Shown piece after piece: positions 7,861 to 15,275 of a DNA stretch of 53,269 nucleotides. Origin of the DNA: an uncultured Geobacter sp. (GTDB taxonomy: Bacteria; Desulfobacterota; Desulfuromonadia; Geobacterales; Geobacteraceae); assembly GCA_903925075.1 (NCBI GenBank), contig CAIYDQ010000151.1, positions 1 to 53,269 on the forward strand, given 5' to 3'. Position 1 is the stretch's first letter. Every line of letters begins with the position of its first letter. The position numbers and the translations under genes were made by a program. The notes beneath the pieces were generated by a model, which worked only from the letters and a program-made list of their open reading frames with translations, did not search any database and was not told the DNA's origin.

Positions 7861-9155
7861 GTAGATCGTTTCAGGCCATCGTGGTGGGCGCAGGCCCCGC
7901 CGGCTCCTCCGCGGCGCTGACCATGGCGCGGGCGGGACTGGATGTCGCGCTGGTCGAGCGGGGCAGCTTCCCCGGCGAGAAGAACATGTTCGGCGGGGTG
8001 CTGCACCGGCTCCCCTCCTTGGAAAAGATCTTCCCGGATTTCTGGGAGCGGGCGCCTCTGGAGCGGCACATCGTCAAGAAGGGGGTCACCTTCATGACCG
8101 GCGACTCCAGTTTCAACACCACCATCGAGGCGGGGAGCTTCGACCGGCCCCCCTTCAACGGCTACACCATCTTCCGGCCGCGCTTCGACCGCTGGCTGGC
8201 CGAAGAGGCCGTCAAAGCAGGGGCGACCCTGATCACCCGCGCCAGCGTCGACGAGGTGCTGCAGAGCGACGGCCAGGTGACCGGCGTCACCATCCTGGAT
8301 CGCAAGGGCGCGCTGAAGGCGCCGGTGGTGGTGGCGGCCGACGGCGTGCTCTCCTTCACCGCGCTGAAGGCGGGGCTCAGGCGGCCGAGCTTCGATCCGG
8401 GGCAGATGGCGGTCGGCGTCAAGGCGCTGATCGATCTCGAAAGCGACCTGATCGACGAGCGTTTCGGCCTGGTCCGCGAGCAGGGCTTCGCCAACGAATT
8501 CGTCGGCTGCACGGCAGGCGTTCGCGGCGGCGGCTTTCTCTATACCAACTACGATTCGCTCTCCGTAGGCCTCGTCTTCCACCTGGCGAGCCTGAAGGGG
8601 AGCGGCAAGACCCCCTACGATCTCTTGAACGCCTTTCTCGAGCAGCCGCAGGTCGCCAAGATGGTGCGCGGCGGCAGGTTGCAGGAGTATTCGGCGCACC
8701 TGATCCCGGAGGGGGGGTACGACATGATCCCCGAGCTTTACGGTGCCGGCATCCTGGTGGCCGGAGACGCGGCGGCCCTTTGCAACGCCACCGGGCTGAA
8801 CCTGGAGGGGATCAACCTCGCCTCGCAGTCGGGGGTACTGGCGGGGGAGGCGGCGATCGCCGCGCACAAGGCGCGGGATTTCAGCCGCAAGGGGCTGTCG
8901 ATCTACAAGAGCCTGCTGGACGAAAGCTACGTGATGAAGGACCTGAAGAGCTACCGGCGCGCGCCGCAGATGCTGCACAACAACCGGATCTACAACGAGT
9001 ATCCGGAGCTGGTCTGCAGCCTGATGGAGCAGTTGTACCGGATCGAGGGGACGCCCAAGGAGAACCTGTCCAAGCTGTTCCTGAAGGCGGCCCGCGACAA
9101 GGTCGGGCTCAAGAACCTGGCGGCGGACGGCTTCAGCGCATGGAGAGCACTATGA
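7857..9155 (+). CDS. fixC: ETF-quinone oxidoreductase, FixC type
   Basis: A 432-residue FAD-dependent geranylgeranyl-reductase-like protein of the FixC/ETF-QO family. The N-terminal dinucleotide-binding motif IVVGAGPAGSSAAL is followed by NMFGGVLHRL. The second FAD motif ILVAGDAAALCNATGLNLEG near residue 300 and the C-terminal region match FixC. FixC passes electrons from ETF to quinone and needs the FixX ferredoxin, whose gene overlaps the fixC stop. A GGGAGGTG ribosome binding site precedes ATG 7857. No transmembrane helix is evident, so it is probably a peripheral membrane protein. Confidence 0.93.
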   Translation: MSRSFQAIVVGAGPAGSSAALTMARAGLDVALVERGSFPGEKNMFGGVLHRLPSLEKIFPDFWERAPLERHIVKKGVTFMTGDSSFNTTIEAGSFDRPPFNGYTIFRPRFDRWLAEEAVKAGATLITRASVDEVLQSDGQVTGVTILDRKGALKAPVVVAADGVLSFTALKAGLRRPSFDPGQMAVGVKALIDLESDLIDERFGLVREQGFANEFVGCTAGVRGGGFLYTNYDSLSVGLVFHLASLKGSGKTPYDLLNAFLEQPQVAKMVRGGRLQEYSAHLIPEGGYDMIPELYGAGILVAGDAAALCNATGLNLEGINLASQSGVLAGEAAIAAHKARDFSRKGLSIYKSLLDESYVMKDLKSYRRAPQMLHNNRIYNEYPELVCSLMEQLYRIEGTPKENLSKLFLKAARDKVGLKNLAADGFSAWRAL

Positions 9156-9430
9156 ACATCGACGAGATCTTCGACTTCACCAGTTTCAACATCGACCGCG
9201 AGCCGCACATCGTGCTGGATGCCGGAGTCTGTGTCGAGTGCGACAGCCGGGGCTGCACCAACTCCTGCCCGGCCCGCTGCTACACCTGGAACGAGGAGGA
9301 GCGCAAGATGACCTTCGTGCACGACGGCTGCCTGGAGTGCGGCACCTGCTACGTGGTCTGCCAGCGCAAGGCCTTCACCCGCTGGCGCTATCCCAGGGGT
9401 GGCTTCGGCGTAGCCTACCGGATGACCTGA
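9152..9430 (+). CDS. fixX: FixX-type ferredoxin
   Basis: A 92-residue iron-sulfur protein. C60-x2-C63-x2-C66-x3-C70 binds one [4Fe-4S] cluster in the FixX manner (GCLECGTCYVVC). The N-terminal part has five more Cys (C27, C30, C35, C39, C43), of which C-P at 39-40 belongs to the usual FixX pattern. It is the detached equivalent of the C-terminal ferredoxin domain of eukaryotic ETF-QO and should work with the adjacent FixC. The overlap ATGA with fixC supports one complex. It is followed by the only sizeable gap inside the operon. Confidence 0.93.
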   Translation: MNIDEIFDFTSFNIDREPHIVLDAGVCVECDSRGCTNSCPARCYTWNEEERKMTFVHDGCLECGTCYVVCQRKAFTRWRYPRGGFGVAYRMT

Positions 9431-9454
9431 GACGAAAAGACGAAAAAGCCCGTT

Positions 9455-9528
9455 AAAAAGTCCATGAAGTCCACAAAGTCCACAAAGTCCACAAAGTCCA
9501 CAAAGTCCACAAAGTCCACGGACTTTTT
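9455..9528. repeat. 9-bp tandem repeat bounded by an inverted repeat
   Basis: Seven back-to-back 9-bp units (9458-9520) of the type AAGTCCACA, with AAGTCCATG first and AAGTCCACG last. The array is closed by AAAAAGTCC (9455-9463) and GGACTTTTT (9520-9528), so the transcript can form a hairpin across the whole array. It lies in the 119-bp gap between fixX and ETF beta, where all surrounding genes overlap. Copy number may vary between strains. Confidence 0.9.
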
Positions 9529-9549
9529 AGATACTTACGGAGTTGGCCA

Positions 9550-10443
9550 ATGACCTTCACAAACCTCGACATACTCGTACTGCTCCGGGAAGTGAGCGAC
9601 CCCAGGCCCCCCGCGCGTTGCACCGCCCGCGGCGCCGGCGTCAGCGACCGCGGCCTCAGGCGCTTCCCCAACCCGGCCGATCTCTCCGCCCTGGAGGAGG
9701 CTCTCTGCCTCAAGGACTCGCTCGGCGCAAAGGTGACGGTGCTCGCCGTGGGGGAGGAGAGCCAGGACGACCTGCTGCGGCTCGCTTTTTCCATGGGCGC
9801 TGACCGGGCGATACGCTGCTGGGACCACGGCATGGACGGAGGGGACGCCGCGGCCGACGCCCGCGTGCTGGCCCGGATACTGGAGATCCTGAAACCGACG
9901 CTCTTTCTCTCCGGCAACCGCCTGGCCGACCGGGGCGACGATCCGGCGCCGGCCCTGGCCGCCGCCCTGAACGGCGCTCCCTGCATCTCCTCGGCCGTCT
10001 CGCTGGCGCTCAAAACCGGCGTGGTCGAGGTGCTCAGAAAAGGGGACCGCGGCTCACGGCAGACGGTGACCGCCCTCTTCCCCTGCGCCGTCCTTTGCGA
10101 GGAGGCGCGCACACCGCGCTACCCTGCCGTCGACGCGGTGATCGCCTCCCTCGGCGGCTCCATCGAGCGCTGGGGGCTCCCTGAACTGGGGTTGCCGTTC
10201 TGGGAGATCGGCGCTACCGGTGCCCTCCTTCCCGTCGCGCGCGTCGGTACGCCGCGTCCCGACCCGGTCCGGCTGGTGACTCCGGATCCCGAGCTTCCCG
10301 CCTTCGAGCGGATTCTTTCGCTTTTGTCCGGCGGCATCAAGGCGCGCGAGGGGCGGGTGCAGGCGCTTTCCGCCGACGACACGGCGGCGGCGCTTTGGGA
10401 TCTTTTCCGCCAGGAAGGTGTTGCGCCCGAGGCCTCGCTATGA
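9550..10443 (+). CDS. etfB: Electron transfer flavoprotein beta subunit
   Basis: A 297-residue ETF beta-type subunit. The N-terminus LDILVLLREVSDPRP and the central NPADLSALEEALCLKDSLGAKVTVLAVGEE follow the ETF-beta plan, with the GADRAIRC segment after it. Beta subunits bind AMP or, in bifurcating ETFs, an extra FAD; which applies cannot be decided here. It would pair with the alpha subunit at 6856. Its C-terminus (about residues 215-297) diverges from canonical ETF beta. It follows the 9-bp repeat gap and overlaps mftF by ATGA, tying electron transfer to cofactor glycosylation. Confidence 0.87.
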   Translation: MTFTNLDILVLLREVSDPRPPARCTARGAGVSDRGLRRFPNPADLSALEEALCLKDSLGAKVTVLAVGEESQDDLLRLAFSMGADRAIRCWDHGMDGGDAAADARVLARILEILKPTLFLSGNRLADRGDDPAPALAAALNGAPCISSAVSLALKTGVVEVLRKGDRGSRQTVTALFPCAVLCEEARTPRYPAVDAVIASLGGSIERWGLPELGLPFWEIGATGALLPVARVGTPRPDPVRLVTPDPELPAFERILSLLSGGIKAREGRVQALSADDTAAALWDLFRQEGVAPEASL

Positions 10444-11873
10444 AATACCGCATGCTGCCGGAGATAGAGCTTTTGGAGCGCGACGGCGGGAGTTTCCTGA
10501 TGGCCAAGACTCCCCTGACGCTGTTGCGCTTGAACGCCCCCCTGCTGGCGCTCGCCAGGCGCGCCATGGCCGGTCCGATCTCGGCCGCCGGAGCCGCCGA
10601 GGAGAAGGTGCTGGAACAGCTTGCCCTGAAGGGCTTTGCGGAGCGCTTGCAGGAGGCGGCGCCTGCGCAGGCCGCGCTTCCCTCCATCAGCATCGTGATC
10701 CCGGTGCTGGACAGGGAAGAGGAGCTGGAGCGCTGCCTTGCATCCATCGCCCGCCTCGATTATCCGGGGGACAAGATCCAGGTGATCGTGGTGGACGACG
10801 GCTGCCGGGACGGTTCAGCGCAGGTCGCCAGGAACCGCGGCGCGCTGGTGGTTTCCTCGGGAGGCGTCAGGCGCGGCCCGGCGGCGGCCCGCAACGTCGG
10901 CGCCGCCCGGGCGAGCGGCGAATTGCTCGCCTTCATAGATTCGGATTGCTCGGCCTCGACGGGGTGGTTGGCGCAACTGGTGCCGATTTTCGGCGACACG
11001 CGGATCGCGGCGGTCGGCGGGATGGTCGACGGCATGTGCAGCGCCTCCGGCGTCGATCGCTACGAGGCGGTCATGTCCAGCCTGTCGCTTGGCTCCCGCG
11101 AGCGCTTCGGCGGCTCCGGCGACGACACCTTCTATCTGCCGAGCTGCAACCTGCTGGTGCGGCGGGCGCTCTTTCTGGCCGTCAACGGCTTCGTGGACAG
11201 CATGCATGTCGGCGAGGACGTGGATCTTACCTGGAGGCTGCGCGATGCGGGCTGGACCATCGCCTACCTCCCCGCCGGCAACATCCTGCACGAGCACAGA
11301 AGTTCGCTGCGCTCCTTCATGTCGCGGCGCTTCGACTACGGCACCTCCGAGGGGATGCTGCAAAAACTCCATCCTCAAAGGCGCAAGCGCTTCGTGCTGC
11401 CGCCGCTTCTGGGGCTGGTGGCGGCCCTTTGCCTGCTGGCCCCTTTTTGCGGCTGGTGGCCGGTCCCGGTGGCCGCCGCGCTTTTGCTCGGCGACGCCTC
11501 GGTGTACCGCCTGCGGCTGGCGCGCCGGGGCGCTCCGCTGGGGCTGTCGGCGATACTTGCCGGGCGGCTGCGGGCGCTGGGTGGACTTTGCTATTACCTC
11601 AGTTATCATCTGCTGCGCTACTACGCCTTGGCGATGGCCGGCCTGGCGCTGGTGCTGCCGGTCCTCTGGGCGCTCCCGGTAGCCTGCCTGCTGATCAGCG
11701 CCGGGGTCGACTATCGCATCAAAAAGCCGCGCCTGTCGCCGTTGGCCTTCACCGGCATCTACCTGCTGGAGCAGGTCGCCTACGGCGCCGGCGTCTTCTG
11801 GGGCTGTCTGCGCGGCCGCGAATTTGCCAGCTACCGCGTGACCGTCCTCAGCAGGATGGAACTCGCCGCATAA
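10440..11873 (+). CDS. mftF: Mycofactocin glycosyltransferase MftF
   Basis: A 477-residue membrane-attached family-2 glycosyltransferase. The first 60 residues (KYRMLPEIELLERDGGSFLM, then TPLTLLRLN) match the MftF-specific N-terminal region. The GT-A domain begins near residue 81 (SISIVIPVLDREEELERCL) with VVDDG, a FIDSDCS motif near 165 and the acceptor-side GEDVDLTWRLRDAG. Several hydrophobic helices follow from about residue 316. In mycobacteria MftF adds an oligoglucose chain to the matured peptide. ATG 10440 was chosen because it overlaps the ETF beta stop; the frame is open a little upstream. It confirms that the locus makes glycosylated mycofactocin. Confidence 0.92.
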   Translation: MKYRMLPEIELLERDGGSFLMAKTPLTLLRLNAPLLALARRAMAGPISAAGAAEEKVLEQLALKGFAERLQEAAPAQAALPSISIVIPVLDREEELERCLASIARLDYPGDKIQVIVVDDGCRDGSAQVARNRGALVVSSGGVRRGPAAARNVGAARASGELLAFIDSDCSASTGWLAQLVPIFGDTRIAAVGGMVDGMCSASGVDRYEAVMSSLSLGSRERFGGSGDDTFYLPSCNLLVRRALFLAVNGFVDSMHVGEDVDLTWRLRDAGWTIAYLPAGNILHEHRSSLRSFMSRRFDYGTSEGMLQKLHPQRRKRFVLPPLLGLVAALCLLAPFCGWWPVPVAAALLLGDASVYRLRLARRGAPLGLSAILAGRLRALGGLCYYLSYHLLRYYALAMAGLALVLPVLWALPVACLLISAGVDYRIKKPRLSPLAFTGIYLLEQVAYGAGVFWGCLRGREFASYRVTVLSRMELAA

Positions 11874-11892
11874 TCGAAAAACGCAGCATCTT

Positions 11893-11984
11893 TCTCCGAG
11901 CCTTTGCCGCCTACCGGGTATATCCCCACGGCGACGGGCCTACGGGTTTCGCGGGAAACCGCGGCGCCTCCCTTTGGAAAGGAG
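11893..11984 (+). promoter_or_regulatory. Moco/Tuco-type riboswitch candidate
   Basis: The 162-base leader of the AOR gene contains CTCCGAGCC at its start, a CCGGG...CCC hairpin, a perfect GGTTTC/GAAACC stem (11945-11960), the segment GCGGCGCCTCCC, and a closing CTCC...GGAG hairpin ending GGAAAGGAG. From memory this order matches the molybdenum/tungsten-cofactor RNA motif, whose Tuco variants precede tungsten-enzyme genes. A further GNRA-capped hairpin (GCGGC-GCGA-GCCGC) follows near 11992-12006, before the AOR binding site. Confirmation needs a covariance-model search. Confidence 0.65.
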
Positions 11985-12035
11985 AATTCACGCGGCGCGA
12001 GCCGCACTATTCAACCAAGGGAAAGGAGTAGAAAA

Positions 12036-13772
12036 ATGGACAAGATTGCACGCATCGACATGGGGGCCGCAGGCGGCCCGACGGTAACCGTAGGACCTTT
12101 GGGCGAGTACCAGGGACTGGGCGGGCGCGCCATGACCTCTATCGTGGTCGCCGCCGAGGTCCATCCGCTGGCCCATGCGCTGGGAGCGGAGAACAAGCTG
12201 GTGATCGCGCCGGGGATGCTGAGCGGCACCACCGGCTCCATGACCGGCAGGCTGTCGGTCGGCTGCAAGAGCCCGCTCACCGGCACCATCAAGGAGTCGA
12301 ACGCGGGCGGCCAGGCGGCTCAAGTGCTGGCGCGTCTGGGCTACGCCGCCGTCATCATCGAGGGGAAGCCGACCGGCAGCGATCTGTACAAGATCGTCAT
12401 CAACAAGGACGGCATCCAGGTGATCGTCGACAACAGCCTGAAACTCATGGACAACTACCCGCTGGTGGCCAAACTGCGCGGCGAGTACGGGGACAAGGTG
12501 GCCTACATGACCATCGGCAGCGCCGGCGAGCGCATGCTGTTGGCGGCCTCCATCGCCTGCACCGATCCCGAACTGCGCCCGACCAGGCATTGCGGGCGCG
12601 GCGGCGTGGGCGCGGTCATGGGCGCCAAGGGGATCAAGGCAATCATCCTGGACGACGCGGGCATGAAGATGCGCCCGCCGGTCGATCCCCAAAAGTACCG
12701 GGACGCCAACCGCAAGTTCGTGGAAGGGTTGAGAAAGCATCCGGTCACCGGCGAGGGGCTTCCCGCCTACGGCACCAACGTGCTCACCAACGTCCTCAAC
12801 GAGGCCGGCGGCTATCCGACCAGGAACTTCAAGTCCGGCCAGTTCGAAGGGGCGGCCAGCTTGAGCGGCGAGGCCCAGGCCGAGCTGGAGATCAAGAGGG
12901 GAGGGAGCGCCACCCACGGCTGCCATCGCGGCTGCGTCATCCAGTGCTCCGGCATCTACAACGACAAGGACGGCAACTACCTCACCAAACAGCCGGAATA
13001 CGAGACCGTCTGGTCCCACGGCGGGCACTGCGGCATCTCCAACCTGGACACCGTGGCGACCCTCGATTACATGGACGACAACATCGGGGTCGACACCATC
13101 GAGATGGGGGTCACCATCGGCGTCGCCATGGACGCCGGCATCATCGAGTTCGGCGACGAGGCGGGCGCCATCAGGCTGATGGAGGAAGTGGGCAAGGGGA
13201 CTCCGCTCGGGCGCGTGCTCGGCTGCGGCGCCTCGGTCACCGGCAAGGTCTTTGCCGTCGAGCGGGTGCCGGTCGTCAAGGACCAGGCTCTCCCCGCCTA
13301 CGATCCGCGCGCCATCCAGGGGATCGGCGTCACCTACGCCACCACCACCCAGGGGGCCGACCATACCGCCGGCTACGCCATCGCCACCAACATCCTCAAG
13401 GTGGGCGGCGACGTGGACCCGCTGAAGACCGAGGGACAGGTCGATCTTTCCCGCAACCTGCAAATTGCCACCGCCGCCATCGACTCGACCGGCATGTGCC
13501 TGTTCATCGCCTTCGCCATCATGGATCAGCCCGAGACCTTCCAGGCGCTGCTCGACATGCTCGGCGGCTTCCACGGCATCGAGATGACCGGCGACGACGT
13601 GGTGGCGCTGGGTAAGAAGGTGCTGCTCGCCGAGCGCGACTTCAACACCCGCGCCGGTTTCACCAAGCACCATGACCGGCTGCCGCGCTTTTTCTACAAC
13701 GAGACGATCGCGCCGCACGACCAGACCTTCATGATGAAGGACGAGGAACTGGACGAAGTTTTCAACTTTTAG
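12036..13772 (+). CDS. aor: Aldehyde:ferredoxin oxidoreductase (tungsten/molybdenum)
   Basis: A 578-residue member of the AOR family, which oxidises aldehydes to carboxylates with a bis-pterin tungsten or molybdenum centre and one [4Fe-4S] cluster. Cluster ligands are C296, C300 and C304 (CHRGCVIQC) plus C488 (STGMCLF). The first spacing is three residues rather than the two of Pyrococcus AOR, as I recall for YdhV-like members. N-terminal pterin-binding landmarks include GGRAMTSIVVAAEV and the GRLSVGCKSPLTG segment. The binding site GGAAAGGAGTAG precedes ATG 12036; the frame is open further upstream only through the leader RNA. It probably removes the aldehyde made by the alcohol dehydrogenase. 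Confidence 0.93.
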   Translation: MDKIARIDMGAAGGPTVTVGPLGEYQGLGGRAMTSIVVAAEVHPLAHALGAENKLVIAPGMLSGTTGSMTGRLSVGCKSPLTGTIKESNAGGQAAQVLARLGYAAVIIEGKPTGSDLYKIVINKDGIQVIVDNSLKLMDNYPLVAKLRGEYGDKVAYMTIGSAGERMLLAASIACTDPELRPTRHCGRGGVGAVMGAKGIKAIILDDAGMKMRPPVDPQKYRDANRKFVEGLRKHPVTGEGLPAYGTNVLTNVLNEAGGYPTRNFKSGQFEGAASLSGEAQAELEIKRGGSATHGCHRGCVIQCSGIYNDKDGNYLTKQPEYETVWSHGGHCGISNLDTVATLDYMDDNIGVDTIEMGVTIGVAMDAGIIEFGDEAGAIRLMEEVGKGTPLGRVLGCGASVTGKVFAVERVPVVKDQALPAYDPRAIQGIGVTYATTTQGADHTAGYAIATNILKVGGDVDPLKTEGQVDLSRNLQIATAAIDSTGMCLFIAFAIMDQPETFQALLDMLGGFHGIEMTGDDVVALGKKVLLAERDFNTRAGFTKHHDRLPRFFYNETIAPHDQTFMMKDEELDEVFNF

Positions 13773-13811
13773 CAGGCGCTTTAGCCCGCGGGAAGCTGAT
13801 CCTCACCACAT

Positions 13812-13905
13812 CCCCACTGCCGTTAACTCAAGCTTTTGCCGAGACTCCCCCTCCCCTTCCGGGAGGGGGCTGGGGGGTGGGGGAAGGCGCCACGTCAGCA
13901 AATAT
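13812..13905. repeat. C-tract/G-tract repeat element
   Basis: This copy begins with ACTGCCGTTAACTCAAGC and continues with GCTTTTGCCGAGACTCC, then a CCCCCTCCCC / GGGAGGGGGC hairpin and GGGGGAAGGCGCCA. The copy at about 25324 is nearly identical over its length. Together with the BIME at 13971 it fills much of the gene-free gap 13773-14255. Confidence 0.7.
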
Positions 13906-13970
13906 TGGTAATTCCCCCCCCTGACCCATACACTCGCAAGGGGAGGGCGGATCCTTTGGTGCAAAGCTCC

Positions 13971-14079
13971 GTAGGTCGCGTTGAGGTACGAAACGCGACG
14001 TTGCCATGCCGGCCATGGCGGTAATGTTTGCGATATCGCTGCGTTGCGTTTCACGATAAACCCGTTCAACGCAACCTAC
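13971..14079. repeat. BIME-like pair of GTAG-headed REP hairpins
   Basis: The element starts GTAGGTCGCGTTGAGG and ends TCAACGCAACCTAC, giving inverted ends. Each end is itself a hairpin: GTCGCGTT/AAACGCGAC on the left and GTTGCGTT/AACGCAAC on the right, each preceded by GTAG when read outward-in. GTAG plus a palindrome is the hallmark of REPs mobilised by the single-strand TnpA-REP (RAYT) transposases. Confidence 0.8.
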
Positions 14080-14255
14080 CGGATTGTTTTCCTTCAAAAC
14101 CAGAGGGGCTCAAACCCCGACGAATTTTTTCTTTGCAGGTTGCCGGGCTTGCTGCTATAGCTTGCTTTTCTTGTTATAGCAGGCATTTCGCCTGTTGATG
14201 TCGACGCCGCGTAGCTGTCGACGCGGGGTGGCGAGGACGCCGACCAGGAGTGTCT

Positions 14256-14873
14256 ATGGAGCAGACTCTGGATGACCAAGGAATCGGCCAAACGCATCTG
14301 GAGCGTGGCCAGCCTGTCTGCGAGAGCGTTGCACTCAAGGTAGGGGAGGAGCAGCTCAGCGCCTTTTTCCCGCTGCTGCAGCGCGGCGTGACCATACCGG
14401 CCCAGGTGGGCTGCTCGCTCCAGGAGCTCCTCTGCGATCAGTTGGGGATTCCCGCCGACTATGTCGCCGGACGCATCACCACCATCTTCCTGGACAACCG
14501 TCCCGTCGACGCTCTCGGCGCTCTCATCGGTGAAGGCGCGAGGATCGCCCTCTCGGCGGCCATGCCCGGACTGGTCGGGGCGGTGATGCGGCGCTCCGGC
14601 TTCTATGCGGCGCTGCGCCAGGGGATCACCCACGCGGAGAACTCCGGCGCGCTCAAGGCTGGCAGCGGCACGGTCAGCATCAAGCTGTTCAACCTCCTGC
14701 TGCCGGAGATCGGTCCGCTTATTCTGGCGCACGGGGTTTTTTTGCAGCGACCGGAGCTCACCGTGCTGCTGGAGGAACTCTCTTCCTCCGGCCGCGCCGA
14801 GATTGTATTCTCCAACCCCTGCGGGCCTAACGCCGTGGGAGCGGTGCTGCTTACGGCCACACTGATCCAATAG
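14256..14873 (+). CDS. Protein of unknown function in the AOR cluster
   Basis: A 205-residue soluble-looking protein that I do not recognise. It has no signal peptide and no convincing membrane helix, though LGALIGEGARIALSAAMPGL is fairly hydrophobic. The C-terminus (FSNPCGPNAVGAVLLTATLI) is glycine- and alanine-rich; two Cys near the N-terminal half (VCES, VGCSLQELLC) could bind metal but form no clear motif. ATG 14256 follows AGGAG by five bases. It sits 35 bases before a MoaD-like gene and after the AOR, so a role in tungsto-/molybdopterin handling or AOR maturation is a reasonable guess. It is not a creatininase-type MftE. Confidence 0.75.
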   Translation: MEQTLDDQGIGQTHLERGQPVCESVALKVGEEQLSAFFPLLQRGVTIPAQVGCSLQELLCDQLGIPADYVAGRITTIFLDNRPVDALGALIGEGARIALSAAMPGLVGAVMRRSGFYAALRQGITHAENSGALKAGSGTVSIKLFNLLLPEIGPLILAHGVFLQRPELTVLLEELSSSGRAEIVFSNPCGPNAVGAVLLTATLIQ

Positions 14874-14908
14874 CATCGCCGTCGAACATCGGAAAAGGAG
14901 CGAGCATC

Positions 14909-15133
14909 ATGCAGGTCACCGTCAAACTTTTCGCCAGCTTTCGCACTGGCCGCCTCCCCATCGAGGTCTGCGAATATCCGGTAGGCGCCACCGTGGCCGA
15001 CGTGGTCGCGGACAAAGGTATTCCGGTGGCGGAGCTTGGCATCATGTTGATCAACAGCCGCCACGTAGCCTTGGACCGGGAACTAGCCGAGGGCGACATC
15101 CTGGCCATTTTCCCGCTGCTGGGAGGGGGGTGA
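14909..15133 (+). CDS. MoaD/ThiS-family sulfur carrier
   Basis: A 74-residue ubiquitin-like protein with the MoaD start (VTVKLFASFRTG) and end (DGDILAIFP-type, here EGDILAIFPLLGGG). The C-terminal glycines are adenylated and thiocarboxylated so that sulfur can be delivered to the pterin dithiolene. The protein ends in three glycines rather than the usual two. Anaerobes often carry an extra MoaD beside AOR genes, presumably dedicated to the tungsten cofactor. AAAAGGAGCGAGCATC supplies the binding site. The gene ends the cluster, 61 bases before a strong terminator. Confidence 0.9.
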   Translation: MQVTVKLFASFRTGRLPIEVCEYPVGATVADVVADKGIPVAELGIMLINSRHVALDRELAEGDILAIFPLLGGG

Positions 15134-15194
15134 CTTGGTTTTGAAGGCCTCTGAATCAGGAGAGCGGCTTAGCAGGATTGAAGCGATACAAATA

Positions 15195-15232
15195 AAAAGG
15201 GATTGCCAGTCGTTGAACTGGCAATCCCTTTT
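15195..15232 (+). terminator. Rho-independent terminator of the mycofactocin/AOR cluster
   Basis: A perfect 16-bp stem, AAAAGGGATTGCCAGT and ACTGGCAATCCCTTTT, with a 6-base loop. The A-run and T-run on either side let it work in both directions, so it also serves the convergent DUF2950 gene. Confidence 0.95.
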
Positions 15233-15275
15233 ATCGTTGTTGCAAGGCCTCGTATTTCCCCCTCCCTTTACGACC

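Noticed and set aside
14256-14873. MftE peptidase candidate
   Set aside because: No creatininase metal-binding motifs; length and sequence do not fit the family.
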